This document shows, piece by piece, positions 7,852 to 16,138 of a stretch of DNA of 28,902 nucleotides. The notes below the pieces were generated by a model. That model worked only from the letters and a program-made list of their open reading frames with translations, was not told the origin of the DNA and did no database searches. Position numbers and translations under genes: made by a program. The DNA lies in contig JAWOHN010000112.1 in assembly GCA_046485135.1 (NCBI GenBank), positions 1 to 28,902 on the forward strand, written 5' to 3'. Every line of letters starts with the position of its first letter. Within the stretch, counting starts at the first letter, position 1. This stretch comes from CAZAQS01 sp046485135. GTDB lineage: Bacteria > Chloroflexota > Anaerolineae > Anaerolineales > UBA4823.

Positions 7852-8842
7852 TGCTGAAAGCCTTATCCAGATCCAAAGCCTGCGGGATCAAACCCATCTC
7901 CAACAACACAACCTGCATGTTTTCCCAGGCATCCCGATCTGTTTCCCCTATTACATCATTCTCCCAAAAATCAATGGAAGCAGCCAAGACCTGTTTTTGA
8001 ATATTTTGGTCGGCCTGTTCCAGACCTTCCACAAACTTTTTACAGATCTCAAAGGCCTCATCTGGGTCTGCAAGTGTATCCGCAATACCCCGGCTCACAG
8101 CACGGGCCATTCTCCGAACCAGGTCGGGGTTCTCTTGGAGCGTGGTTTCATTGGTAACGATCCCGTTGGAAGCCAGATGAACATAATCAACCACGCGAAA
8201 CTCGTTTACTTCGATCCCCATGGCCCTTAATTGAATGGGCTCATTATTGGTATAGACGACGACCGCATCGACCTGATCCGAAAGCAAGGCCTCCACCTGA
8301 TTGAAACCGGTCACTTCCAACTTTAGATCGCTTTCCTGCAGCCCATTTGCCGCCAGAATCGCCCGCAGCCCCACATAACTGGCCCCCGCCAGGATGGGCA
8401 CCCCGACCCGCTTCCCGCGCAGGTCAGTAGGGGATTCAATACCGCTATCCGCCTTGGCAGCCACCGAGACCGGATAATTTTGCCACCAACCAAAGATATA
8501 CACTACCGGCAGTCCCTGGGAACGGGCCAATAGAATCTGCTCACCTGAGGCAAGCGTAAATTGCAGATTGTTGGCGCCTACCAAGGCCATGCCATCCGTC
8601 TCATAGCTGTAATCAAATTCGATTTCGATGCCCTGATCCCGGAAATAGCCTTTCTCAACAGCGACATAAAATGGAGCATACTGCACGTTGGGGATATAGC
8701 CCATGGGTAGCCGCACCCGGGTAAGGACCTCTGGCGCAGGCGGAACTGACGTACCCGCGGGAGTACCAACCGGCGCCGGCGAGCACGCGGTAGCCAGAAG
8801 AACAAATATCCCTAGAAGCAGCAGGGTCTTAACTGGAGACAT
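7835..8842 (-). CDS. ribY: Substrate-binding lipoprotein, NMT1/THI5-like, probable riboflavin binder RibY
   Basis: A 335-residue solute-binding protein that captures substrate outside the cell for the ABC importer. From ATG 8842 the signal peptide ends in a lipobox (LLATAC, Cys20), followed by a Pro/Thr-rich linker. The mature part is of the NMT1/ThiY type (MGYIPNVQYAPFYVAVEKGY; DLRGKRVGVP; AVVVYTNNEP). An AAGGAG nine bases upstream supports this start over the longer open frame to 8932. ThiY-like proteins usually bind pyrimidine thiamine precursors, but here the operon leader is an FMN riboswitch, and RibXY systems of this family in Chloroflexi have been assigned to riboflavin uptake. The symbol is therefore given from context plus family. 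It begins one base after the permease stop. Confidence 0.85.
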   Translation of the reverse strand: MSPVKTLLLLGIFVLLATACSPAPVGTPAGTSVPPAPEVLTRVRLPMGYIPNVQYAPFYVAVEKGYFRDQGIEIEFDYSYETDGMALVGANNLQFTLASGEQILLARSQGLPVVYIFGWWQNYPVSVAAKADSGIESPTDLRGKRVGVPILAGASYVGLRAILAANGLQESDLKLEVTGFNQVEALLSDQVDAVVVYTNNEPIQLRAMGIEVNEFRVVDYVHLASNGIVTNETTLQENPDLVRRMARAVSRGIADTLADPDEAFEICKKFVEGLEQADQNIQKQVLAASIDFWENDVIGETDRDAWENMQVVLLEMGLIPQALDLDKAFSNDFIK

Positions 8843-8843
8843 A

Positions 8844-9680
8844 TTATTCAACTCCTTGAATCGACTCGATAACCTGATCTGGGCGCCTCTGCCAGGATAG
8901 CAGCCTGGTCTCAAGCAAAACGACCAGCCCATATAAGCTCATAGCCATGAAGATCAATGTAAAAACAGCCACAAATACCAGGGATGTGTCGTACAATCCC
9001 CGTCCGACGTTGATGAGAAAGCCCAGCCCGCGATCGGAACCGACAAATTCTCCCACAACGGCGCCGATCACCGAAAGCGTGGCGCCGATCCGCAACCCGC
9101 CTAAGAAGACCGGCAAGGCTGCCGGCACCTCCAGCATGGTGAAAGTCTGCCAGCGCGTGGCTTGCAGCGAGCGCATCAACTCGCGCAGGTTCTCAGGAAC
9201 CGAGCGCATCCCGACCACTGTATTGATCAAAATTGGGAAGAAAACGATCAGCGCACAGATCAGGACCTTGGAATATATACCCGTCCCAAACCAAATCACC
9301 AGCAGGGGCGCAATGGCTACAATTGGAACCGACTGGCTGGCAACAATGTAGGGAGACAGAAAACGCTCAAGGGGCGCCGATTTAGCCAGCAGGTAACCCA
9401 GCGTGGTCGCCATGCTGGCGCCTAAAGCCAGACCGGCTAACACCTCCGAGAGCGTTACCCAACCATGACGCAGCAGTGTTCCATCCAAGATCGCCTGCAC
9501 AAAACGCGTCCACACCTGCCCCGGAGTGGGCAAAATGAACGCAGGCAAGTCCCTGACTTGTACGATCACCTGCCATAACAAGATCGCCAGACCGGCGGAA
9601 AAGATCAGGATAAACGGCGAATGGCCTCGAATTCCTTGTATTGTGCGCTGCGGCATTTTCTTCAGCGTGCCTGTTTCCAT
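8844..9680 (-). CDS. ribX: ABC transporter permease of the riboflavin-type importer RibX
   Basis: A 278-residue inner-membrane permease of the SsuC/TauC/ThiX family with about six helices. The EAA loop that docks the ATPase is visible (LRELMRSLQATRWQ, followed by VPAALPVFLGGLRIG). The open frame extends to a GTG at 9794, but that would put the coding start upstream of the intrinsic terminator that serves the riboswitch. ATG 9680 lies just after the terminator T-run, has AAGG nine bases upstream and gives the normal permease length, so it is chosen. It is the first gene of the operon; the binding-protein gene follows at once. Substrate assignment (riboflavin or a precursor) rests on the FMN riboswitch. 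Confidence 0.88.
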   Translation of the reverse strand: METGTLKKMPQRTIQGIRGHSPFILIFSAGLAILLWQVIVQVRDLPAFILPTPGQVWTRFVQAILDGTLLRHGWVTLSEVLAGLALGASMATTLGYLLAKSAPLERFLSPYIVASQSVPIVAIAPLLVIWFGTGIYSKVLICALIVFFPILINTVVGMRSVPENLRELMRSLQATRWQTFTMLEVPAALPVFLGGLRIGATLSVIGAVVGEFVGSDRGLGFLINVGRGLYDTSLVFVAVFTLIFMAMSLYGLVVLLETRLLSWQRRPDQVIESIQGVE

Positions 9681-9703
9681 GCTTACCAACCTTAGCAATG
9701 CCC

Positions 9704-9734
9704 AAAAAACAAAACCCCAAAATATATTTTGGGG
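9704..9734 (-). terminator. Intrinsic terminator of the FMN riboswitch expression platform
   Basis: On the minus strand a perfect hairpin (CCCCAAAA, TATA loop, TTTTGGGG; 9715-9734) is followed directly by TTTTGTTTTTT (9704-9714). It lies 80 bases after the aptamer and 24 bases before the ribX start. This is the expected off-switch when FMN is bound. Confidence 0.88.
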
Positions 9735-9743
9735 CAGGGTAAA
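9731..9743 (-). promoter_or_regulatory. Antiterminator strand of the FMN riboswitch
   Basis: Transcript segment 9740-9731 (ACCCTGCCCC) is exactly complementary to the conserved aptamer segment 9959-9950 (GGGGCAGGGT). Three further pairs (G-U, A-U, G-U) are possible at its 5' side. It includes the CCCC of the terminator 5' arm. Pairing with the unliganded aptamer would therefore block the terminator; FMN binding would lock the aptamer and free the arm. Confidence 0.75.
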
Positions 9744-9813
9744 CCAGTAACCTGGAGATGAGGCGCTTTGCGCGGCTGTATCGAAAAACCACACAGAGCC
9801 ATTCTCAGGCTGA

Positions 9814-9965
9814 ACCTTCTTTCATCCGGACTGTACCGTCGGCCCCGGAGTTTCACCGGATCATGCACGTCGGGCGAATTCTGTTCGCCGGGCGCTCGCG
9901 GGCTTTACCGCCGATCGGGAATTGGTAGTGATCGCTGCGACCACCCCTCACCCTGCCCCGAAGGT
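9814..9965 (-). ncRNA. FMN riboswitch (RFN element)
   Basis: All conserved blocks of the RFN aptamer are present in order on the minus strand: CGGGGCAGGGTGA near the 5' end, ATCGGCGGTAAAGCCCGCGA, CCGGTGAAACTCCGG, GCCGACGGTACAGTCCGGAT and the closing GAAAGAAGG. P1 is formed by ACCTTC (9965-9960) and GAAGGT (9819-9814). One peripheral stem (around 9921-9950) is longer than average, which gives 152 nt. It senses FMN and controls the three transporter genes downstream. Confidence 0.96.
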
Positions 9966-9985
9966 CATCTTATTCAATTGTTCAT

Positions 9986-10014
9986 ATTATAACTTGTTCG
10001 ATATCCGCAGACAA
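9986..10014 (-). promoter_or_regulatory. Promoter of the riboswitch-transporter operon
   Basis: Minus-strand -35 TTGTCT (10014-10009), 17-bp spacer, -10 TATAAT (9991-9986). The expected start site near 9979 lies about 14 bases before the first aptamer stem, so the aptamer forms at the very 5' end of the transcript. Confidence 0.75.
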
Positions 10015-10104
10015 GGGAGACTCGTAATTGCTCGGCGAGCAAACCGTCACCCTGCAAAGATGACATTAATCAGAAAATTTTACTTTGGTCTACCGATAAA
10101 ACCC

Positions 10105-10133
10105 TTGCATTCGCGCCCACACTACACTATAAT
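10105..10133 (+). promoter_or_regulatory. Promoter of tRNA-Val
   Basis: -35 TTGCAT (10105-10110), 17-bp spacer, -10 TATAAT (10128-10133), with the -10 ending 14 bases before the mature tRNA 5' end. It is divergent from the riboswitch promoter 91 bp away. Confidence 0.75.
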
Positions 10134-10147
10134 TCTCGCCACAGTCG

Positions 10148-10224
<77 letters not shown>

Positions 10225-10235
10225 CGCCGACTGAG

Positions 10236-10270
10236 GGCCTCGTGGAAAGCTCACGGGGCCTTTGGTATTT
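10236..10270 (+). terminator. Terminator of tRNA-Val
   Basis: A nine-bp stem GGCCTCGTG / CACGGGGCC (one G-U pair) with loop GAAAGCT is followed by TTTGGTATTT. It starts 12 bases after the tRNA CCA end. Confidence 0.8.
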
Positions 10271-10280
10271 AAGCGCAGGT

Positions 10281-10350
10281 TCTCAGTCACATCCGTGCGG
10301 GGCTGCGCTAATGGGTTCGAGTCCCTCCGAGTCGTCTGCGACCACCCACC
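10281..10350 (+). pseudogene. Degenerate copy of the 3' half of tRNA-Val
   Basis: It contains the anticodon 3' part, a complete T arm and a CCA end, but no matching 5' half. The segment between anticodon arm and T arm is expanded (CGGGGCTGCGCTAAT) and the acceptor 3' strand is replaced by GAGTCGTCTGCGACCACCC. It cannot fold into a full tRNA. It sits between the two terminators, so read-through of the first would carry it in a transcript. Confidence 0.7.
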
Positions 10351-10362
10351 ACGCCGACTGAG

Positions 10363-10397
10363 GGCCTCGTGGAAAGCTCACGGGGCCTTTGGTATTT
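10363..10397 (+). terminator. Second copy of the tRNA terminator
   Basis: An identical hairpin to 10236-10270. It also stands between the tRNA locus and the convergent PH-domain gene, whose stop is 35 bp further on. Confidence 0.7.
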
Positions 10398-10432
10398 TAT
10401 AGTTAGATCAAAGGTTAGAACGGTTTTTTAGT

Positions 10433-10966
10433 TTACATATACTCGCGGAACTGGAGCCCGTAGCGCTTGCGGGCCTCCAGCCATGCCCGGCGCAAGGTTT
10501 CATATACCTCATCCGGTTTGGGCACATTGCGCAACACAATCTGCGGACTAGAGGTGTCATGTCCGTGGATTGTGATGTCTCCAATGCCAAAAACCCGCTC
10601 GGTCACGCCTTGCGAAAGATTTATATCCTGAATGCGAATCAGCTCGTAATTTTCAATATCCCTACCTAACAGACCCTGGCGGATTTTGATGCGCTCATTG
10701 GTCAACACATAATACTCCACCAGAGAGAGAAACGGACGACCCTCCCACAATATCGACTCACCGTGTTCGTCCAGGTGCTCTGCTGTTTTCTTCAATGGAG
10801 GGGGTTCATCCAATAAATTATTGACCGTGAACATTAAGCTGTCAGCAATACTGCTGACCAACTTCTCTTGCTGGTCTTTCGGCACGGTGGAAATATCCAC
10901 TCCGCTCTGTGCGATTGATTGCCAAATATTGGCAACTACTTGGGCACGGATTTGATCTATTTTCAT
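10433..10966 (-). CDS. Bacterial PH-domain (bPH2/DUF304-like) protein
   Basis: A 177-residue protein without signal peptide or membrane helix. Residues 1-60 form a helical region. Residues about 68-165 carry the pattern of a bacterial pleckstrin-homology domain (ILWEGRPFLSLVEYYVLTNERIKIRQGLLG, then YELIRIQDINLSQGVTERVFGIGDITI and a closing helix LRNVPKPDEVYETLRRAW). Such domains usually occur next to membrane helices; this stand-alone soluble form suggests a binding or adaptor role, which is not known. The gene is alone on its strand. AAGG lies five bases before the ATG, and a TATAAT-like -10 is visible about 45 bases upstream (11011-11016) without a good -35. Function cannot be given. Confidence 0.8.
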   Translation of the reverse strand: MKIDQIRAQVVANIWQSIAQSGVDISTVPKDQQEKLVSSIADSLMFTVNNLLDEPPPLKKTAEHLDEHGESILWEGRPFLSLVEYYVLTNERIKIRQGLLGRDIENYELIRIQDINLSQGVTERVFGIGDITIHGHDTSSPQIVLRNVPKPDEVYETLRRAWLEARKRYGLQFREYM

Positions 10967-11258
10967 GGTCGCCTTCTTTCCTCCGCTTGGGAATGTTATG
11001 GGTATTTGTGATTATAGTCTCATCCACCGGATTCGTGTGCTCGCATAAAAATAATCCGCTCCATACAACTTTTGGTGGATGGCCCCATCCCAATTAACTG
11101 ATAGACTTAAAACAAACACAGCACAGGGCTGCTTAAGTGAGAATCTGCATTCACCTGATAGGCTGGCTCGACTCGTGCTGGCAGCCCGGCCTGTCTTTCT
11201 CTGGTAAACTACAAGCGCAAGCGTCTTACATCTTCACTTTATAAAGAGAGACAAGCGC

Positions 11259-11912
11259 ATGACCCACTGGGACCAATTTTGGAGCCAGGCAGAGCAGCGG
11301 AGCTGGTGGGAAGCGCCCACAGCGGAAGTGCTCGATCTGGTTGCATCCCTTTCACCCACTAACCGGCCCCGGGTCCTGGATCTGGGCTGCGGTTTAGGCC
11401 GCCATTCGATCGCCTTTGCTCAGGCTGGCTTCAGGGTTACCTCCATCGATACTTCCATCACAGCGGTAAAATTTTTGCAAGCAGGGGCCGGACAGCTCGG
11501 CTTGGATATTAACCTCCTGCTGGGCGACTTCCTTGATCCCTGCCTGCGGCGGGAATATTTTGATCTTGTCTTGAGTTATAACGTCCTTTACCATGGTTTC
11601 CGAGAGCAGTTTGTTATCGCCACACAGAAAGTTCACAGTTTGCTCAAACCAGGTGGTCTATTCTTTTTTACCTGCCCAACCCGCCAGGATGGCAAGTACG
11701 GGCATGGGCAGAAAACTGCCCTGCACACCTACCTGTCCACCAAATCGATACTCCCAGGCGATATGCACTACTTCAGCGGTGAGACCGATTTGGACGAGCT
11801 GCTGAGCGGCTTTCACCAACTCTCCAGGGTTAAGGATGAAGGTTATTTCGAAAATCACGGCTCCCAGCAATTTTTTTCGAACTGGCAGGTGCTGGCGCAA
11901 AAGGAAGGCTGA
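11259..11912 (+). CDS. Class I SAM-dependent methyltransferase, TehB-like
   Basis: A 217-residue soluble enzyme. Motif I for S-adenosylmethionine is clear (VLDLGCGLGRH, residues 39-49), motif II acid follows in VTSIDTS, and a post-II block is seen in YFDLVLSYNVLYHG. The overall pattern resembles the TehB/SmtB-like small-molecule methyltransferases and not the nucleic-acid ones; the acceptor is unknown. It is transcribed with the YwaF-like gene four bases downstream, which uses an SD inside this gene's last codons. A TATAAA lies 14 bases upstream of the ATG and the SD is weak (AGAGAG), so a very short leader is possible. Confidence 0.85.
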   Translation: MTHWDQFWSQAEQRSWWEAPTAEVLDLVASLSPTNRPRVLDLGCGLGRHSIAFAQAGFRVTSIDTSITAVKFLQAGAGQLGLDINLLLGDFLDPCLRREYFDLVLSYNVLYHGFREQFVIATQKVHSLLKPGGLFFFTCPTRQDGKYGHGQKTALHTYLSTKSILPGDMHYFSGETDLDELLSGFHQLSRVKDEGYFENHGSQQFFSNWQVLAQKEG

Positions 11913-11916
11913 GGCC

Positions 11917-12648
11917 GTGGGACAATACTTCTCCTATGATTATTACGGCCCAGCCTTTGTCCAATTAGGGACAGCGCATATAGGGGCACTGTTGGTTATC
12001 TTAGGGTTGGCGCTGGCTGGTTGGAAGCTGCCTTTGAAGAATGAGCAACGGCGGGTGCTGCGCTGGGCGCTGGCCGGACTGCTGGTGATCAACGAATTAG
12101 GCTGGCATGCCTGGCATATCGTTTACGGGATTTGGACAGTACAAACCCTGCTGCCACTTAACCTGTGCAACCTGATGGTCTTCACCAGTGCCTGGACACT
12201 GGTATCGAAAAACCAGGTGGGGTATGAGTTTATTTATCTCCTGGGCATTCCAGCAGCCTCGCAGGTGCTGATCACGCCCGCTTTAGGACCTTACGGCTTT
12301 CCGCACGTGCTGTTCTTCCAGATATTTATCTCCCATGGTGGGGTGATACTGGCATCGTTGTACCTGACGCTGGGCGAAGGAATGCGACCACGCTCCTGGC
12401 ATTCGGTGTGGCGGGTGGCAGGCTGGACGATGCTGTACGCACTGGTCATCTTTTGGCTGAACCGTGTGTTGGGTAGTAACTACCTGTTCCTGGCATATAA
12501 ACCACCCGCAGCAACCCTACTTGACTACCTGGGACCCTGGCCATGGTATATCCTGGGGATGGTGGTCATCGGGCTGGCGTTGGTGACGGTGCTGTACTGG
12601 CCTTTTCATGCACAAGACCTTAAAGGACGAACTCTGCGGACCGAATGA
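11917..12648 (+). CDS. YwaF/TIGR02206-like integral membrane protein
   Basis: A 243-residue polytopic membrane protein with about seven helices. The pattern (FVQLGTAHIGALL; LLPLNLCNLMVF; HVLFFQIFISHGGVIL; NRVLGSNYLFLAYKPP) matches the conserved integral membrane family of B. subtilis YwaF, whose function is unknown. The GTG at 11917 is chosen: GGAAGG stands eight bases before it, it lies four bases after the methyltransferase stop, and the protein then begins as family members do. The longer frame from 11836 would overlap the methyltransferase. Pairing with a methyltransferase suggests joint action, but that is only context. Confidence 0.8.
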   Translation: MGQYFSYDYYGPAFVQLGTAHIGALLVILGLALAGWKLPLKNEQRRVLRWALAGLLVINELGWHAWHIVYGIWTVQTLLPLNLCNLMVFTSAWTLVSKNQVGYEFIYLLGIPAASQVLITPALGPYGFPHVLFFQIFISHGGVILASLYLTLGEGMRPRSWHSVWRVAGWTMLYALVIFWLNRVLGSNYLFLAYKPPAATLLDYLGPWPWYILGMVVIGLALVTVLYWPFHAQDLKGRTLRTE

Positions 12649-12660
12649 TCCGCAGAGTTC
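12629..12660. terminator. Bidirectional hairpin between convergent genes
   Basis: A perfect 12-bp stem (GAACTCTGCGGA / TCCGCAGAGTTC) with an eight-base loop. It overlaps the end of the YwaF-like gene, whose stop lies in the loop and start of the 3' arm. There is no long T-run on either strand, so it may act as a partial or Rho-assisted terminator, or protect both mRNA ends. Confidence 0.55.
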
Positions 12661-12698
12661 TGCTGTTCCGAATTACCAAAGAGAAAAAGGTTCGGGAA

Positions 12699-14240
12699 TT
12701 AGCGACCTTGAATCTCCGCCAGGCGATCGAAGGCCCCACCCTGGGCGAGCCCCTCATAGGCCGCCACATAGGCCTGGTAAAGCTCTTCGTAGATCTGGTG
12801 GTTATCCATATTGGGCTCAAGCTCGCCGGTCACATGCACCAGCGTATCCACACCTTCTCGGATAGATTTGAACACGCCCGCGCCGACACCGCCTAACAAG
12901 GCTGCCCCCAGAACGGTCGATTCACCCACTTTCAGAGTCTGCACAGGGCGGCCATATACATCGGCCTGGATCTGGTTCCAGAATTGTGATTTGGTGGCGC
13001 CGCCGCCCAATCGCAATACCTTGATCTCCACGCCTGACTTCAACCACCCATCCATCATATCGCGAACTTCCAGGGCCACGCCTTCCAACACTGCCCGGGT
13101 CATCTCAGGACGGCCATGCGCAAAGGACATACCGATGAAAGCCGAGCGAGCATTGGCATTCCAACGGGGGGTTGCTGCCGTGCCCAGGTAGGGCAGGTAT
13201 AGAAGACCTTTGCTACCGGCCGGCGCCCCTTCAGCCAGTTCATTGAGATATTCAAAAGCGCTGCGCCCAGTACGCGCTTCCTGGTCTTTCTCATACGTCC
13301 CAATCACATCCCGAAACCAGCGATAGGAACTGGCAGCCGCGTTGGATAAACCCTCCATCTCCCACATGCCAGGACAGGCATGGTTGGTGATCATCATGCC
13401 GCCAAAACCGGGAATGCGTTGGTCCAAAGACAGGATCGCCAGACCAGCCGTCCCCAAGGTAACCGTGGCCATGCCGCTTTCGATCGAGCCCATGCCGACC
13501 ACCCCGCAGTTTTGGTCGCCAGCTCCCACACAAATGGGGGTACCAGAGGCAAATCCGGTTAAATCAGCAATGGACGGGGTAACCGTGCCAACCTGGGCTC
13601 CAGCAGGAGTGGGCTTCCCAAAGATATCAGGAGATACATCGAACAGGTTGCATAACTTACCACTCCACTCCAATTTCACTACATCCCAGACCCCGTAAAA
13701 GCCCATGTCGGAGATATCGGTGAAAAAGTCGTCCGCTCCAAAAGCCTTCAAGATTGCGTCTTGCTGCTGAACAATCTTATAAATTTTTCCAAAGACATCC
13801 GGTTCATTTTTACGCAACCACAAAAGCTTCGTAATCACCCAGGTGGTGCCCATGGGCATGCCGCTGATATCATAATATTCACCGGCTTCGACGACTTTCA
13901 GCATATCAGCCACCTCTTCCCCGGTGCGGGCATCCTGCCATGACAGCATCGGACGAACAGGCTTTCCATCCGCATAGACCGGGATGGTGACGGAACGCTG
14001 TGTGGAGAACCCCACGGAAGCGATCTCTTTTGGATCCACGCCTGATTTTGCGATGGTAGCTTTACAGGCCTCCATCGTCTGGGCCACCAGGAAATCCAGG
14101 TCTTGCTCAACCCAACCCGGTTTCGGATAGGTACAGCCATATTCTCGGTATTCGCTACAAATGATATTGCCCTGTAAGTCAACCAGTGCACAGCGAGCAC
14201 CGGTCGTCCCCACATCTATACCAGCCAGGTATTTAGCCAT
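12699..14240 (-). CDS. FGGY-family carbohydrate kinase (xylulokinase/LsrK-like)
   Basis: A 513-residue, full-length two-domain kinase that phosphorylates a sugar or polyol with ATP. The N-terminal phosphate loop (GIDVGTTGARCALVD, residues 7-21), the catalytic base Asp242 in GAGDQNCGVVG and the C-terminal adenosine motif (LRLGGGATKSQFWNQIQADV) are present. Overall it is closest in pattern to xylulokinase and AI-2 kinase branches of the family, which are hard to separate by eye. It is the last gene of a four-gene operon, 26 bp after the aldolase, with AAGGAG before the ATG. The partner aldolase suggests the product is a sugar phosphate cleaved to C2/C3 units. Substrate unknown. Confidence 0.9.
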   Translation of the reverse strand: MAKYLAGIDVGTTGARCALVDLQGNIICSEYREYGCTYPKPGWVEQDLDFLVAQTMEACKATIAKSGVDPKEIASVGFSTQRSVTIPVYADGKPVRPMLSWQDARTGEEVADMLKVVEAGEYYDISGMPMGTTWVITKLLWLRKNEPDVFGKIYKIVQQQDAILKAFGADDFFTDISDMGFYGVWDVVKLEWSGKLCNLFDVSPDIFGKPTPAGAQVGTVTPSIADLTGFASGTPICVGAGDQNCGVVGMGSIESGMATVTLGTAGLAILSLDQRIPGFGGMMITNHACPGMWEMEGLSNAAASSYRWFRDVIGTYEKDQEARTGRSAFEYLNELAEGAPAGSKGLLYLPYLGTAATPRWNANARSAFIGMSFAHGRPEMTRAVLEGVALEVRDMMDGWLKSGVEIKVLRLGGGATKSQFWNQIQADVYGRPVQTLKVGESTVLGAALLGGVGAGVFKSIREGVDTLVHVTGELEPNMDNHQIYEELYQAYVAAYEGLAQGGAFDRLAEIQGR

Positions 14241-14266
14241 TGTTTTCTACTCCTTCAGATCAGGAT

Positions 14267-14992
14267 CTAATCCAGGTTTAGCTTGGGGATCATGCCGATT
14301 TCGCGCAACAGATCAAGCGACTCGATCATCACCGGCGCGTCGCGGGTGCCGATCCGGTCGGCGCCAGCCAGCAGGAACACAAATGCATTTTGGGGCCGGG
14401 GGAACTTGACACCCGCTACCTTCAGCTTGACGCCTGTGCCTTCCAAAGTTCGGCGCATGACCATGAATTGCTCCAGGTCGGGTCCTTCAAACTGCCCCGA
14501 AGATGTCTTGGCGTATTGAACCCCCTGTTCAGCAATCAGGTTGCAAACGTTCTGGATATCCTCATCACTGAGGAAACAACACTCGATAATACATTTGGTC
14601 ACCGCCGGCCCTGCAGCTTTCACAAACAGATTGAGCTCCTGGCGAACGACATCCAGGCGCTTGTCTTTCAGCGCGCCTACATTGATACATAGATCCACGG
14701 CAGTACAGCCCAGTTTGACTGCTTCTTCCGTTTCTAATGCCTTGACACTCGCCGGCTGGCTGCCCCAAGGAAAGGCAATACCCGTACCGATCTCGATATC
14801 GGGATAGTCGGCCAACTCTTCGCGGATAACGGGCGCCCAAAAGGGGCTGCTGGAATAGAAAGCCGCAAATTGGTATTTACGGGTGACCTCACACCCTTTG
14901 CGGATGCCAGCCTCCTGAGTCTCTTTAGGTAAAATCGAATAGTCGAATACCTTGGCCAGCGATTTGCGATCCATCTTACTCAAGTCAATCAT
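14267..14992 (-). CDS. DeoC/LacD-family class I aldolase (deoxyribose-phosphate-aldolase-like)
   Basis: A 241-residue TIM-barrel aldolase. The three catalytic residues of DeoC can be placed: Asp100 (AVDLCINVGALKD), the Schiff-base Lys162 (YAKTSSGQ) and Lys191 (LKVAGVK). The usual KAAGGI that follows is changed to KVAGVK, so substrate choice may differ from true deoxyribose-5-phosphate. ATG 14992 is chosen because GGGAGG stands six bases upstream; the open frame reaches 15046 into the neighbouring gene. It lies between the dehydrogenase (22 bp) and the kinase (26 bp), which fits a pathway of oxidation, phosphorylation and cleavage. An LsrF-like role is the main alternative. Confidence 0.87.
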   Translation of the reverse strand: MIDLSKMDRKSLAKVFDYSILPKETQEAGIRKGCEVTRKYQFAAFYSSSPFWAPVIREELADYPDIEIGTGIAFPWGSQPASVKALETEEAVKLGCTAVDLCINVGALKDKRLDVVRQELNLFVKAAGPAVTKCIIECCFLSDEDIQNVCNLIAEQGVQYAKTSSGQFEGPDLEQFMVMRRTLEGTGVKLKVAGVKFPRPQNAFVFLLAGADRIGTRDAPVMIESLDLLREIGMIPKLNLD

Positions 14993-15014
14993 AGCTTGCC
15001 TCCCATTATGATTA

Positions 15015-16115
15015 TTACAGCGCCTTCCGGCTCTTACCCAGGGCATCAGCCTTCACCATTGCGCTGAACAAATCATACCCGCTAATGGAAAAAACGTGGT
15101 TGTGCAACAGTTGGTCGGGGCCGCTTAATTGCTCGGCAACTTCCATCAACTCAGCCTGGCTGACCTCACCCATGCCAATCTCATCAAAAGTAACTGGCAA
15201 ACCAATAGCGATCATAAAATCGACCACTTTGCGGCGCTCTTTTGGGGTGATATCATCATCCAGGCAAAGTTGGGTAACCAGGCCGAAGGCGACCTTTTCG
15301 CCATGGGAATATGCATGGGTGCATTCCAAGATGGTCAAACCATTCCCCAACGTATGAGCAGTAGCCAGGCCGCCGCTCTCCCAGCCCAGCCCAGAAAGCA
15401 GGGTGTTGGCCTCGATGACCTTCTCCAGCGCCGGGGTGACAACTTTATTCTCTGCATCCAGCTTCGCCTCCAGCCCAAACTCCATGAGGATATCGTAACA
15501 AAGCCTGGCTAAGGCCATGGCAGTCATGGTGGGCACACCACCCGAGAACGCCGGGCGGCGCCCTTTGAAGGCTGCCTCAGCTTCGAACCAGGTGGCCAGG
15601 GCATCACCGATACCCGAGACCAGCCAGCGGATGGGGGCGTTGGCAATCACTTGGGTATCTACTATGACCAGATCAGGATTGCGCGGCCAGACATCCCAAC
15701 CATCCAGCACGCCTTCATCGGTGTAATAGACCGTTGCGGCGCTGGTAGGAGCGTCGTTGCTGGCAATGGTCGGCAGGGAGACCATACGCGCCCCCAGAGG
15801 AGCTGCCACAGCCTTAGCCACATCGATCGCCTTACCCCCGCCAGCGCCAATGACAACATCTGCCTGCATCTCTCGGCCGATCTCGATCCCGCGCTGCACC
15901 TGGTTGCGACTGCATTCCCCAGAAAAGACAAACTCCTGCACCAACGCCTGCTCGCCTTCGAGACTGGCTTTCAGACCTGCGCCGATCAAACCAGAGACAA
16001 CCTGATCCCATATGATCAGGACACGTTTCCCCAATGGAGCGATAAATTTCCCGCTGGCAGCAATAGCTCCAGCACCTTGAACATAACGACCTGGAGCAAG
16101 TAACGCTTTAATCAT
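15015..16115 (-). CDS. Iron-containing alcohol dehydrogenase family, glycerol-dehydrogenase-like
   Basis: A 366-residue NAD-dependent polyol dehydrogenase of the GldA group. The dinucleotide loop GAGGGKAIDVAKAVA (about residues 90-104) and three metal ligands are in place: Asp171 (GIGDALATWFEA), His254 (GGLATAHTLGNG) and His271 (THAYSHGEK), spaced as in GldA. It would oxidise glycerol or a related polyol to a ketose. AAAGGAG precedes the ATG at 16115. The gene follows the membrane protein by 23 bp and precedes the aldolase by 22 bp. Because it travels with a kinase and an aldolase, a polyol larger than glycerol is a good possibility. Glycerol-1-phosphate dehydrogenase is a less likely reading. 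Confidence 0.9.
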   Translation of the reverse strand: MIKALLAPGRYVQGAGAIAASGKFIAPLGKRVLIIWDQVVSGLIGAGLKASLEGEQALVQEFVFSGECSRNQVQRGIEIGREMQADVVIGAGGGKAIDVAKAVAAPLGARMVSLPTIASNDAPTSAATVYYTDEGVLDGWDVWPRNPDLVIVDTQVIANAPIRWLVSGIGDALATWFEAEAAFKGRRPAFSGGVPTMTAMALARLCYDILMEFGLEAKLDAENKVVTPALEKVIEANTLLSGLGWESGGLATAHTLGNGLTILECTHAYSHGEKVAFGLVTQLCLDDDITPKERRKVVDFMIAIGLPVTFDEIGMGEVSQAELMEVAEQLSGPDQLLHNHVFSISGYDLFSAMVKADALGKSRKAL

Positions 16116-16138
16116 GATTATTCTCCTTTCAAATTGTA

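Noticed and set aside
9681..9794. Upstream GTG start extending the permease by 38 residues
   Set aside because: It would place coding sequence across the riboswitch terminator; ATG 9680 has an SD and gives the normal family length.
11836..11916. Longer N-terminus for the YwaF-like protein
   Set aside because: It overlaps the methyltransferase gene and lacks an SD; GTG 11917 has GGAAGG at good distance.
15651..16103. Plus-strand open frame of 150 codons opposite the dehydrogenase gene
   Set aside because: Antisense shadow of the GldA-like gene; no motif and no SD.
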